Part shown: positions 27,115 to 40,211 of the stretch, in pieces
Numbering within the stretch: the first letter of the stretch is position 1
Layout of the letters: the number at the start of each line of letters is the position of its first letter
Source: Zeugodacus cucurbitae
Taxonomy: Eukaryota; Arthropoda; Insecta; Diptera; Tephritidae
DNA: 64,000 nt
Reading direction: 5' to 3'
Assembly: GCF_028554725.1 (NCBI RefSeq)
Contig: NC_071668.1
Location: 78,338,719-78,402,718 of the forward strand
Notes under the pieces: model-generated
What the model saw: only the letters and a program-made list of their open reading frames with translations
Told to the model about the DNA's origin: nothing
Database searches by the model: none
Program-made: the position numbers and the translations under genes

Positions 27115-27218
27115 TCATTTGTTCTTACACATGAAGCACATGAAGCCGGCAATAGAGTAAGTGAGTAAGGTTGTTGAGATGCCCAATAAGAAGAACACAT
27201 AAGTAGCCTTGTAGAACT
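27115..27218 (-). CDS. Candidate terminal exon of an unidentified membrane protein
   Basis: On the minus strand an acceptor TTATTTCAAG precedes AG TTC TAC. The frame then reads EFYKATYVFFLLGISTTLLT followed by YSIAGFMCFM and C-K-N-K, ending in TGA at 27117-27115. The stretch from the second YVFF to FMCFM is a strong transmembrane helix with an aromatic and small-residue pattern unlike translated poly-T noise. A good donor (GTAAGA) at 27128-27123 lies just before the stop. The exon may therefore either end the protein or splice on to 26895-26819. Upstream exons, at higher coordinates on this strand, were not found. The family is not recognised; a multi-span or single-pass surface protein is possible. 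Confidence 0.42.
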
Positions 27219-30200
27219 CTTGAAATAAAACAAAATTTGTTACAGACACAACATTAAATTCAGATAAAAGTAAGATGGCAGAGAAAAATTAAGTGAACAG
27301 TAAACACGGTGACAACGGGGAAATGAAATAGGTATTTTGTGTGAAATTTTGTAGGTAGTCGGAGTGTAGGTCTCATGTCGTCACAATTTTGCGAGACATG
27401 GAAAAAAATGGGTGACCGGAAAACTGTAAAGAACACCGGAAACCAAAATCGCAAACATTTCACCAGATGGCATATACATACATATATACTATATATGTCA
27501 AGGACAAAAAACAGTGTTTATTACAACCGAAGTGAAAACAGATTGCCATAAGGCGGTTCGGTTTTCTTAACTGTATTAAAAATCTGCAGGAAAGATAAAT
27601 GAAAACAATTCAAACCAAAAAATGCTTGATACAATCCTTATGACAATCTTTCCTGTTACTCCATATTTTTTGAAGCTAATATATTTTATTTCACCAAATG
27701 CCGTGTGCTCGTTCAAGCAAGTGCAAACTTTGACACATTAAATTGTGTCAAAAGTAAACGAAACAGGTTACAATGTTGAGCCCGAAAAACAAAAGCAAAT
27801 AAAAAAGTCAACAACACCATAGAGGAGGTTGAATGTTATTCAATAATAAGGAAAATAAACCGAACCCCTCATTGTAAGTCAGTTGAAAAAAGGTTCTGGT
27901 AAACTTTTTATTAATGGAAAATTTGTATAACACCGTGTTGTGCTAATAGGCCTTTTAAAGAGAAGGGATTTGGGGTAAGAACTTTACATGAGTTGTGACA
28001 AATATGATTAATAAGATAAATTAAAAAAAATAATTGACAAAGTACGTTGGGTAAAGTTAGGTGTCTTCCGGTAATAAGAAATAACAATATTGAGTAGTAG
28101 TAATGATATCTCAATGAGTTTGCTATAAAGATAGAGATTAATTTTATTTATTTTACCTAATCAGTTTAAGGTTTACCACTTTCGTTCAATAGTGGTAATG
28201 TTTTCAGCTATAGCAATAGACTATTTAAGGTCGATATTCTATGCACAAAGTTAGCCTTTGAGTTATAAAAAAAAATTAATATATTTCATACTCATTTCAA
28301 CAGCCATCATTGAACTCTGCGAACTATGCATACGTTGCTAAAATTTCAAATGATTGAAAATGGAAGTGTCTGACTTGTGAGTGGCATACGAAAGTAGCGG
28401 AAGCATGAACAGCCCGAAAATTGGCAACTAAATAAGCAATGTGGGGTTATACTAAAAAAGCGTATAAAAATTAGAGTGAATTCTGAAAATCAATTTGAGG
28501 TCAAAAAGTTAACAACCAACAATTGTCCGGCGGCAATACTTTTGCTTTTCAATTTTTCAAAGGATAGCAGCAACAACATCGAAAAATTTGCGGTAATACC
28601 AAAATACTTGCAAAGAAATTATTAGTTTTGTGAAAGAACAGTATTTGAATTTTTATTTCAAAAATGTTATGTAGTGAAGGAAACAACATGAAATGGCTAA
28701 AGTTGGTATACAAATTAGTTTAATCGAAAGTTTTTAGGAGTAAAGGTTAATAATATTGGTTACACAAACATTTAAATTAAAATGAAATTGTTGAATTTAA
28801 AATTTTTCTGTGCAATATACGAGTGTTACCTTATTTATTAAAACATTTTTGAACGAATGCTTTTTCCTAGCCTTTCATATAAATTTCTATCGATTCGTTC
28901 GATGTAAATTACACAGATTAACTTCTATATAATCATTTAATGAAATGTTTTAAAAAATTCCCATATAATTTGCTTTAAATTTCCAGCAAAATACTTTATT
29001 ACAACTTCGCTTTGTTAAAAACGTATTGCAATCTCTTTTTGAAACACAATTTTGTAATATCAAATGAGCATGTAATCAAATTTACGTATGTACATATTAC
29101 GAGTTTAATATGAGCTTAAGATAATGCTTACAAAAACATTTGCAAATGTATGAAATGTAGAACGTTGCTAAATCCTTACAGGAAATTGGCGGCCATCAGT
29201 ACTTCACTATGTATATACTCTTTGATCGAACTACAACCTCCACTGTACAATAAATACTTATTTTTAACAAATTAAAATTTATAAAAGCTTGACTTTTCCA
29301 TTTAATAAACACTATTTATTAATGTCCTTAGAATAGTTCAGTTTTCCTGCTGGTCTGTTTTTTAGAGCAATCACACACTGAAAATACATAACATTTAAAG
29401 CTACCCAAATCGGATTAAAGTAATCCATAGCTGTGATTGTATGAGCCCACACACACACACACACACAGAAGATATAATATTGTGTCTGATATCAGGATTC
29501 ACATTTATTAAGTAGAAAGTTTACAACACTATACTCATATGTGAAATTGAGGCGATGTGTTTTAAGCGTTCGGTGAATTAAACTTTGAGGCTCATGTGTG
29601 GGAGGGCTCTTGTGCCAAATAAACTACGAGTGTATTAGTATGGAGCATTCATGCTGTGACGCTTCAAGAATGCTTTTGAAGGCATTCTTAAATTTTGTTT
29701 TTGTTTTGCAGTTGATATTGGTCGGCATAGTAATGATAGCATATTGCTAATGAACGTTCAATTATTGCCTTGTTTGTGTGTGCTATATGTCATATGAGGG
29801 CGTAGTTCATTAGAAATTAATCTAGTCAGGCACTACCAAAAATAGGCGAAATCGATTTATGTTACTTTCGGTAGACGAGGCAGGTGATAGCGATGATCTC
29901 CGTCGTTTAGAATAGAGTGGATATGAATAAAATTTGGATGAACAGGTATAGAAAGTGCATGAGATCGGCCTATAACTTTTGACTTGGTCGAATGTTGTCA
30001 TTGATATTAGGAATGTTGGTATCGAAATTTGTCACAACCGTATCATAAAATAAGTTCATAAATTATCTTAATTTCCAACTCTTTGTATTTTATATCATTT
30101 TTGAAAAATAACTGTACTATTACGAATTTATCAGCTTTTAAAAAGGTTTAAAAAAAATGTTGTGGCATACATACTCTTTTGCTTTTAGTTGTGGGTGTCA

Positions 30201-30954
30201 AAACAGTTCCTTGAACCACATTGTTCTCGAATTTGAAATAATGCATAAACATTCACAGGATATTTAACATCCAAAGCCACATATTGAGTTGTCACTTGTC
30301 GGGGTTTGGTAAATATGCAGTACATATTTAATAAATATTAGAAGTAAGCAAACACTCGCTACACCAACTACGGGATTTTCTCGAAAATAATTAAATCTCT
30401 GCGTGACAGCATATGTGCTCTCATAAAAGGCGCAAAAAGCGTACTGCAGCTGGTAGTCCCGACTTTAAGCTACTCAAACGTAAGCAAGTCATTATAAATA
30501 CAACTCACCCAATGGGGAGAGTTTGTTAAGTAAAATGTGTTGAATTTCACTGATAGCAAATAAACGAAGGCAAACGAGAGCCCAAACTAACGTTTACACT
30601 CATTTATGGTTTCTCCTGACGAGCTGCTCTATGAGCAAGTAATGAGTCAACTTTAGAAAATTGTAAACAGAGCGAAAGAACACACTGGAGTTAGTTTTTC
30701 CTGGAGTACATTGAAAGTGAGTTTGCTTAGGCAGCAAATGCAACAGGTAGCAGGAATTTTATCTGAAATTTTTAACTCACCACTTGTCATTTTGCGGTTT
30801 GCCATTTAGTTGGGCATTAAACCATGATTTCATCAAATATTAGCTCACCACTTCATTAGAAGGTATAAAGTTGCTACTATGGTTGTTTTGGAACCATTTA
30901 TTCTCATTACTTATTTGATATCTATCGTATTAATTTATTTTTCTTTATCCCTAG
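27219..30954. other. AT-rich stretch, probable intronic or intergenic DNA
   Basis: No gene is recognised. A (CA)10 microsatellite sits at 29448-29467. A short plus-strand frame near 29855-29920 reads MLLSVDEAGDSDDLRRLE before a stop and could be a relic of a mobile element or chance. If the minus-strand membrane exon at 27218 is real, its earlier exons should lie in or beyond this stretch. Confidence 0.4.
29448..29467. repeat. (CA)10 microsatellite
   Basis: Ten uninterrupted CA units are directly visible in otherwise AT-rich non-coding DNA. It is likely length-polymorphic. Confidence 0.95.
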
Positions 30955-32057
30955 ACTTGTGAACAGCATCACGATGACGTTGTCGACTCAAATGGTGAGT
31001 TTTACTAATGTATTTTACTTTTCAAAATATTATATAAGTAGAATGATTTGAATACTAGATTATATTATGATACCCTGAAATTAATGATTTATGACTTACT
31101 TTTATAAGAATTATCTCTTGTTTAAGAGACTGACTTTGTACTATTATACAAGTGGGCACATATAAGGCCACATATCTCACCACCCAAAGCTCATATTACT
31201 TCTCTACTTCCCTCGACATCCGGTAACTGTTTTTGCTATAATTCGCATTTCCAAATAATTCCAGCAGATGACGCACGCACTTCTTCCTTTTTGTATACGT
31301 GAATATGCGTGTGGCTTTTGGATACCTCTATCTTTCGGCCCTTAGGTTGTTGATAATTCTCTAGAAACTCGTCAGTAAATTGTTCTCTGTTTTCAAACAT
31401 GACGGATTCAATATATCTTTACAACTCGAATTACATAAAGAATTTTAACGCAGTCACTAATATAATAAGTATGCCCATATTAACAACCATATATATTGTG
31501 TCTATTGTTGCCTGTCGATGCACCTCATCTATCTAGGGACGGTCAGTGGTCGACGGTCATGTTAAGTAGTAATGCTTACCACTGGCATCAAATTAGATGT
31601 AATAAAATGAATTTGTCGAGTTCTCAGCCCTTAGGGTTTGGTATTTCAATATTGCATTTGCGCTTGAGTCCAAACACAGCACAAATTACAAAGTGCTTCT
31701 GCAGACTCAATATGCCTTACTAAATGGTTGTTGTCTCTGTGCACTTTTATTTTAAAAAGGTGCGGATTTCATTATGTTTTTGTTGTTGTTTATAAGTGCA
31801 TGAAGTCACATCTATTTGTATATATGGAATTTCATATGCGCTAATCTTATAATTTCTTCTCAGACGCAGTAATTAGTGCCAAGAGGAGCCTGCTCATTTG
31901 CGACTTCGGACCGAGTAACGAGGTTATGCCCACATTCCAGTTAATAAACTTGGCTCCCAGTCAGACTGGACGACTGCGACTTGCCCCGGCTTTTATGTGG
32001 CCCCGTGCGCTGTTGGCTGGCGTCGCTAGTGCAAAGGACCGCAGGCTGAAATTGTAA
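30955..32057 (+). CDS. Candidate two-exon 3' end of an unidentified gene
   Basis: The exon at 30955-30994 has a pyrimidine-rich acceptor (TTTATCCCTAG) and a consensus donor (GTGAGT at 30995) and reads TCEQHHDDVVDSN. The exon at 31864-32057 has acceptor AATTTCTTCTCAG. It continues in the matching phase as DAVISAKRSLLICDFGPSNE and goes on to a TAA at 32055-32057, 77 residues in all. The second exon is about 50% GC in roughly 30% GC surroundings. No start codon or signal peptide lies nearby, so 5' exons would be upstream. A KR pair and basic residues at the C-terminus are visible, but I do not recognise the family. The opposite strand of the second exon also stays open for about 34 codons, so strand is not beyond doubt. 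Confidence 0.32.
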
Positions 32058-35000
32058 ATCACATTTTGCCATTTTGTCTAATGCCAAGAGTGCATGTGTA
32101 GATATTTATTTATGGAACTTGTATTGTCTGCTTTGCTTTGCAGTATTATTTATGCAGATGGCACATATTATATATTATTTATTTGGATTTGTGTGCGACT
32201 TCAAATGATATTTAAAAGTTTGGCAAAAATTTGTTTTATGCAGTTACAAAAAAAGAGTGCCAGCAGTAGTAAATTATGCTTTCAATTTATGCCTTTTAAA
32301 AAAACACGTTTGAGTGTATACATACAAACCATTGCAAGCGCAGTAAATGAGGTTAAGCATGTTGCACATTGCCAGGCTATTCGCATGCGAAAATATTCAT
32401 ATCTCCATCAGCATATTTTGTATGTGTGTGTATGTTTTAGTTTCTGTTGCACGTTGTATGTATATATGTATGTATAATTACACAGTTTGTAGATTCACAA
32501 GTGGCGAGTAGTTATTTAATGAGCATATCCAGTCTATTGCGACAAGTAAAGCTTTTTCTGTCCACAGCAGCATGAAAAATAAGCAGTTAACATAATTAAA
32601 TTTCCATTAAAGTTTAACAAAATGCATGACATAAAACTTTTTGCCCATTCAATGTTGCTTAATGAAGAAAGTTTCGAGCATAACGTAACATAACATAACA
32701 TAGGCAATAAAAGCCTACAACTGCAGTGAGCGTATTTGCTGTTTTTGGTGTAGAAGTTTGTGACCCAATTCACAGCTTTATCGGTAACATAATTTTCAAA
32801 TATATATATTTTTTTATTTCAATCCAGGAAGATTACTATATAAAGACAAAATGCGTGTTTACTTGTTCCACCTGACTTGCTTTACATTTTACCAGTGCTT
32901 AGATTCGTCGTTCACTATCACCTTTCAGTCAAATCCTCTTTTACAGTCATACAGGTCTGTATTTATTAAATGAATGAAATCTTACGGAGATTTGAGTTTG
33001 GGGTACAATCTGCTGAAAAATTCAACGATTTTGGTAGAAATTTTAACAATAGGAACTTCACGTCCAAAACTTAAACCAAAACGTGTGTTGGGCCCATCTA
33101 TAGGATATGTTAGGAGTATATATTTATTTTTAATATTGATCCGATGAAGCACAACTTTATTAATACTACAGTATTATCATCTTTGTCAGATTCAGCTTTT
33201 TTTGGACTACAAAATGTTTTCTGTGGTTCTTAAGCACTCCAGGCGGGCGTTCTTTATAGATTAGACTGCGCAAAATAGTTCGTTTGATTCTTATTGAAAT
33301 ACACAAGTCTTAACAAAGTTCTTTGTTTCAACCGAGGTTAGCTCCTCTCAAACATGGATAAATGTAAAATACTGCTCTTGCAGACCTGAAGTTCTGTAGA
33401 AAACTCCACATAATTAGGCGTTGAATTAAAAAAACCTTCTGATTGTGCTTAAGAACATATCTCAATGTTTATGTTGTTTTCTTATTCATAATTTAAAGTT
33501 TACTATTTTTACTTATTTAGAAGATCGAATATTTATTAAACTCTTTGACATGAGGATAAACCAATATATATACTACTACTATACTTATACATTATACTTT
33601 TGCATGGAGGCAGTTATTGAATAGAAATAAGAAAAATATAATTTTAAGAAATTCGTGAGCCTTCATACCAAAGTACATCTATTCATGTTTTTTTCCAAAG
33701 TTGTATTTTGTTTTTGCGCACAGGAATTTGGTAGTGATTTCTGAACACTGTAGCATTTTATACTACGCGTGAGTACCGTTTCATGTATGGACAAAACAAC
33801 GAGTAGTAGCGATTGTTATTGCATTCATGAATGTCAAACGTTTTAGCAACTCATCAATTAAATCACATGTTCCAGTAGTGGAGTATTTGTTTTTGCTGAA
33901 AGTATTGAAAGAATGCCCTTCAAGAGCCAAACAGGTAGCTCAGTCACTACGCACCCACGCTCCACTCTACACGACGTACGCTAAATTACGCGCCAAAACT
34001 CAAACTACAGCTATACGAAATAGAAAGAAATATCGAAGAGAACACATTCACATATCAAAAGCTTTAATAACTCTGTCCTGCGTGCTAAAAGTCTATTATT
34101 TTACTTATTAAAAATGTTAAAGAAATTGTTTTACGAAATTGTTAATTACTATAAATTGTGTTAAATTTTTGCAACTACGACTGTTTCAAGCCCCTGTTTT
34201 CTGTGTTTTCAACAATTCCCGACCACGGTACGCGTTATGTAATTTTTCAACCACATTTTTTGGAAGAAGTGACTTTTTCATTGAACAAAATCACTGGCTT
34301 CCCTCTGTTGACGATTCTCAATTTTTTACTGACTAATTGACAAAATTAATTGCGATTTAATTTAACGTAAATTGCAAGTACAACGAAATAAATATATGTT
34401 TAAGACATTTCCACGTGCTGATCATTTTTTTTCTGTGCAACATTTTACAATTGTGATTAAGTAAAAAGTAAATTTATTCCATAAATGTTTGTAAATTCGT
34501 GAATTAATTAATGAGTGCCCGCGATTTGCGTCGTTTATAAAAAAAAAAACAACTTTCTTGAGTAAAAAAAAATTTCATTGAGGTGAGTGCATAATGAAAT
34601 GCTGAAAAGTGTAGTGAAAATGTGTGTAAAAATGTGAAAAAAATATATTTTTTTTCAATACCTTCGAATTTAATAAAATAAGTAAGTCATCAATTAGTGT
34701 TTGCCAATTTCATTGAGTACATATTCAGAGCACTCCTGCGCTGTTAACCACTCTGCAATGCCACATTAGCCTCTGTTAAGTCTCCGCACCAAATTGATAT
34801 TGTAACATTGCTTCGCAACATTTGTTTCAGCAACATTACTACTAATGTTGATAGTGACGCTTGCATTAATAAGAAAAACAAAAAATTACCACACTTGTTT
34901 AGATTTTAATTGATTTGATTTGACAGCAATTTTCACCACTCGATCGCCGCACAGTTCAATGACCGCAGCACTTCTCCTTCCCCGGGCAACAACAATATGG

Positions 35001-36728
35001 GAATGTTTCTCATCACGTAATTATGATTCGGGTCCTTTGAGTTACTTTTCCTACAGATTGCTATTGTTGCTATTACAGCTCGCCAAGCGCTCATCCATTC
35101 GAACTTAAAATTATTTTGGTTGCCCATCCGTCCCTCAGTTGCTTTTGTATGTTCCTCAAGCTTGTCTGGGAATATATTAACAATAATTTTTCCAACATTT
35201 TTTTACTGACAGTGTCTAAATAACTTGTTTATTTCTCATATGAAATATAGAAAATTATAGACTTTCACGTAACAATTTTCGCAACCGAGTTTTTTTGCTG
35301 AAAAATCATTGAACAACAAAATTTCAAAGAAATTCTAAGAAATTTTGTCAACGACTTTGCCTAAATGCGTGTGAAAGAAATTTCGCTGATATTCGCTTCT
35401 AAATTCTCTTTGGACTTTTGGCTGCCGACGGTAATAGACGACGGGCTGCTGCCGTATTTGCCGCAAGTACATTTTCTGGATTTACAGCATTTATTTGCTG
35501 TAAAGTGAACAAAAACGAAGAATTTTTAAACAAATCTAAAGACGTAAGTTAAATCAAATAATTGTAAAAAATATAAAAATTTCCAAATTCCAATAGCTTA
35601 TTGCATGTATGGTATTGCCAATTGTTAAGGCGCGAAAGTATTGCAAGAATTAGCGGTCATCAACTGGAAATCAATCATATATATACACATATGTATATAC
35701 ATATATAAGTGTGAAATTTCCAATCAGATTATGGCTGAGCATCCGATTTGCTGTCAGACTTAGTAGACATTTAAACATAGGACAATTAAAATCTTTCTTT
35801 GCTAAATAATTTTGCTGTAGCTAATTTCTAATTGACAACCCTTATTTAGGCGCTAAAATTGACAAAATCTGTGAAATTTAACGAAAAACAAACAGTTAGA
35901 ATTTCGTGCCTTAAACTACATATAAGATATTGAATTTATGAAGGAACAACACATGGCTTTGCATTAAGTCCACCATTTTGAAGGTGCAGTTAAATAATTT
36001 CACAGAATATGAAAATTGTAGGACAAAGTGTTGTTGACACCTAAAAACATAAAATATGGTATGTATTTCATAGAGGACTACCAGTTTTTGCTGAATTTGC
36101 ATCTGAAGATGCCAAATCGGATTGAATCTTTAAGATTCGTGGGGATTAAATGTTAAATGTTTCGCGGAAATTCAGAGTGCATACAACTCGAAAGGGAATT
36201 TAGGTGGAATGGACATGAGAAAAATAAAAAAAAGTTCAATGTTGTTATTGCCAATGTTGAATTTCAAATAAAAATAAATTTCCAATTAAATATATGTTTC
36301 TTATCGTATTCGCGTTTTTTTGCTTGATGATATAAAATTCAGAATAAATTGTTGGTGTTCATTTTTCAGTTCTTCTCAAGAACCAATTTTTATTATTTTG
36401 TGTATTTAACTCATTAATTATCTTGACTAAGTTTTTGGCGATCATGGCAGGCATGTGAGGTGAACGGTTTCAGCACCCATTAGATTCTTAAAATACCTAG
36501 ATTTGTTTGTTTTTTGCATATTATTGTTTATTCCTCTTTACTGATCATGAAACTAATATTCCAGTAAACATCTTTACTTCTTACAAACTCAATAATTGCC
36601 TGACTGATAACTGATCATTTCGGACAATTCATGAGAATTTCTAAATACCACAAAGCTACATACTGATTCCGTAAATTAGCCCTATTTCCAATAACAATAA
36701 CAACGTATTCGTTAAAAACAACAACGTC
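32058..36728. other. Upstream region of BicC, no coding exon recognised
   Basis: AT-rich. It must hold the BicC promoter and any 5' UTR exons, which I could not place. A GC-richer patch at 34920-35110 and CAAC-type sequence just before the start codon (36699-36725) are the only notable points. Short frames at 32094-32474 and 33827-34108 have no recognisable domain. Confidence 0.4.
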
Positions 36729-39700
36729 ATGATGTTATCTTGTGCACAAATCAATAAGCTGCTTTATCCAAATGCGCCGGGCGGACTGACTACCGTAGCC
36801 CCTGCAACTTCAAGCGCACCACAATCGATGGGCGCACCATCTAGTGGAGCACCGAGTGAAACACAAAGTGAGATTTCATCGGCTGATAGTGATTGGAGTG
36901 ACATCAGGGCAATTGCATTGAAATTGGGTGTAGCCAATCCAGATGACTTGCACACGGAGCGCTTCAAAGTCGATCGTCAAAAGTTGGAGCAAATGCTGAA
37001 GGGTGAGTAAAGACAGAGGAGAACGACAAACTTAAAGGCTAACGAACCTAACCTCATTTTGGTTTTCCTTTATAGAGGAGAGTATGGTTGAGGGCATGAA
37101 TGGTGCTGAATATTTCTTCGAAAGTGTAAGCTGGGACGCTTAATAAATTTGTGTGATTTTCTCTCTGATTCGTAGTTTCTTACACATTTTAGGTTATGAA
37201 GTCTACTGAGACTTACATTAGTTGGCCGTGTCGCCTTAAAATTGGTGCTAAGAGTAAAAAAGGTAAAAGTCAAATTGAAAATGTTGAAAGAAAACACCAA
37301 TCTCATTTGAAAAATATCATCGTAGATCCTCATGTTCGAATTCTTGGACGTGCCGAGGAGGTGCAAAAGGCCAAAGAGCGTGTTCTTGCCAATTTGGACT
37401 CAAGAGTATAATTTCTGCCATTATATGCATTTAAATTAAATTATTTTTCAGCAATCGTATTAACTCTACTCAACATTTCTTAGGGCACTCGCGTAATTAT
37501 GAAAATGGATGTCTCCTACACGGATCACTCATATATTATTGGACGTGGTGGCAATAATATAAAACGTATTATGGAAGATACGGCAACCCATATACATTTT
37601 CCTGATTCGAATCGTTCAAATCCGACGGAGAAATCCAATCAGGTCTCCTTATGCGGATCTCTTGAGGGTGTTGAGCGTGCACGCGCTCTGGTTCGTCTCT
37701 CAACGCCGTTGCTAATCTCATTCGAACTACCCATCTTAGCTCCAGGGCGTCCACAGCCCGATCATGAAACACCTTATGTAAAGATGGTCGAAACCAAATA
37801 TAATGTGCAAGTGAGTGGTCAATAAATGGTGGGCAAATCCTTCTTATAAATACGCTGCAACTTTATGCTTCAGGTTATCTTTTCGTCTCGTCCCAAACTC
37901 CATTCTTCGCTAGTGCTTGTCAAGGGTTCTGAGAAGGAGGCCACCAAAGTGCAGGATGCAACACAGTTGTTGATTAATTTCTCATGTGAAAACATAGCTG
38001 TGAGTTGGGATCATAAATCTATTCTTTGTTTGTCCTTTGTTTTTGAAAATTGTCCATTGTATTTCTTCAGAGCCAAATTATGGTTCAGATGCAGTTGGAG
38101 ATATCGCCACAGCACCATGAAATCGTTAAAGGCAAAAATAACTCAAATTTGCTGGAAATAATGGAGCGTACGAAAACTAAGGTGAGCGTTGACATTGTAC
38201 CGTTTGTGGGATTCGCCTTAAGATTGTTTATTTTTAGATAATTTTTCCTGATCTCTCGGACTTGAATGTTAAACCTCTGAAGAAATCTCAAGTGACCATT
38301 ACTGGAACTATCGACGGTGTCTATAAAGCACGTCAACAATTGCTTGTATGTATGAAAAAAATTCCCTTCTCAGTACCATGAAATCTCAACTAAACTATTA
38401 AATCCGTTCTATGAAGGGTAACCTGCCGATAGCTTTGATTTTCGATTTTCCGGACAATCAAAACAATGCCTCTGAAATAATAGGCCTCAGCACCAAATAT
38501 GGCGTCTACATTTCACTGCGTCAAAAGCAAAGACAAAGCACTTTGGCCATTGTTGTGAAGGGTGTCGAGAAATTTATTGGTAAGCAAACCCTTTTTTATT
38601 AGACCAGTATTATATAATGTAATGTATGTATATAACCGTATTTGCTTTTGTGATAGACAAAATTTACGAAGCGCGTCAGGAGATTTTGCACCTCAGCACA
38701 CCACTTTTACAAGCGACTATTCCAGAGAGCTACTTCGCGCCGAGAGATAAGGAGTTGAGTATTAATTATCGCACAATGCTGACCTCACTGCTGGCTGGCT
38801 ATCCCGATAGCCCAAAGACACCTGGCCTCCTGACGGCCCAACTGCAGATGTCACCGTATGGCATCAATGGCCACAATGGCCAAATGAATAACAACAATAA
38901 TTTATTGATCAACAATAACAGAAGCGATAGCAATAACAACAACAGTAAATCATATCCACCGGGTTTCGGTGTTTGCACGCCAACCAACGTCTGTCCACCC
39001 ACTCAGAAGTACGTGACCATGCATAACAACAGCTTCAGTCGCCAGCAACCGAACCACAACAATAATTACATGCAAGTAACTTCGCCGAATGCTCCGCCGC
39101 AGCGTGCTCAGCAGATCGCTATGCATCAACAACAGCAAATATCGCCGCGAAATAGCTGTCATAACACCAGCGGCTACCAGAGCTTCAGCAGCAGCACGAA
39201 TTCGTTGGAGCAAGTTTACCCACCTTATGGCGGAGGAACTAATGGCGGCGGTGGAGGAGCCGGTAATCGGTTGGTAGCGCCAAACGGTGAGATGAACTCG
39301 CGCGGCCAGTACTCGCCCGACTCGACCTACAGCAGCGAAGCTGGCTGCGGACGTGTCGGTCGACGCTCAAGTGATGGGGTTCTTCTTGGGCTTGGAGCTT
39401 CTGGCCCGCTTGGCGGACCGCTTATGCCGGGAAGTGCCGAGAGTTATCGCAATTTGCATTACGATCTGAAGGTATTTACATTTATGTACATTTATTGTGT
39501 GCGTTTTTCATTCGTTAGCCATTTCGTTTATAGCAAAATCGCATTTTCGATTTCGATATGAAGCGCGCCATGGGCTTCAAGGCTATGGAACGTCCACCGG
39601 TAAGTGGTGAATTGCGCACGCCAACTCCGAATTGGGCTGGCATGGCACTGAGCCGCACTTCGCCGGGCGTTTTAGAGAGTGTCGACGATAATTTATGGCC

Positions 39701-40211
39701 ACGCAACGTACACGGTATGAACTTCAACGGTGGCGCCGGTGCAAATGGTGCACCGATTTCGCCATATGCGTTAGGCGTTACTGTGGGCTTGATGGATGCT
39801 ACACCGACCAATCGCCGACTCAAATTGGCCCAACACAAGGACATACATACACTACTGACAAGCCTTGGCTTGGAGCACTACATAAGTAAGTCTATGAGTT
39901 TTGGAAAGGAAAAAGTTGAATTCTTCCTTCCTTATTTGCTTCAATATTTTACTTTTACAGAGACATTCATTACCAATGAGATTGATCTTGAAATGTTCAC
40001 TACGTTGAATGAGGAGAATCTACTGGAATTGGGCATAACCGCTTTCGGTGCGCGTCGAAAACTGCTCCTGGCCATTAACACTTTGCAAGCCAACGATGCC
40101 ACCAATGCTGCCATGCCCGTTATTTCGACTTCACAATCAAACAATTCGTCTCCTCGCTTTTCCGGCTCAGCCGCACCAGGTGCCGAACGACGTCCCTCAA
40201 ATCAATGGTAA
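36729..40211 (+). CDS. BicC: Bicaudal C, KH/SAM-domain RNA-binding translational regulator
   Basis: BicC binds target mRNAs through its KH domains and represses them by recruiting the CCR4-NOT deadenylase. In Drosophila it acts in the oocyte on anterior-posterior patterning.
Coding exons by splice consensus and phase: 36729-37002, 37076-37125, 37193-37262, 37326-37405, 37484-37810, 37874-37999, 38071-38181, 38238-38345, 38417-38579, 38657-39471, 39534-39885 and 39961-40211. They total 908 residues, close to the fly protein as I remember it (about 905).
A conserved acidic N-terminus (EISSADSDWSDIRAIALKLG) leads into KH1 at about 95-158. KH2 has a canonical GRGG loop at 178-181. A KH-like region follows at about 240-305, then a KH domain whose loop is the degenerate GKNN (330-333), and another KH-like region at about 385-450. 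A long Asn/Gln/Gly-rich linker fills exon 10, and the SAM domain is at about 806-870. The C-terminus is RRPSNQW.
The first ATG is used; a second ATG follows directly, and Drosophila starts at that position. Confidence 0.96.
37263..37325 (+). other. 63-nt stop-free intron of BicC (length a multiple of three)
   Basis: The intron begins GTAAAA after codons for SKK and ends ATCGTAG before ATCCTCATGTT. Removing it joins IGAKSKK to DPHVRI, the uninterrupted KH1 core known in fly and vertebrate BicC. If retained, it adds 21 residues (GKSQIENVERKHQSHLKNII, then V) in frame without a stop. I call it an intron because the family has no insertion there. Confidence 0.8.
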
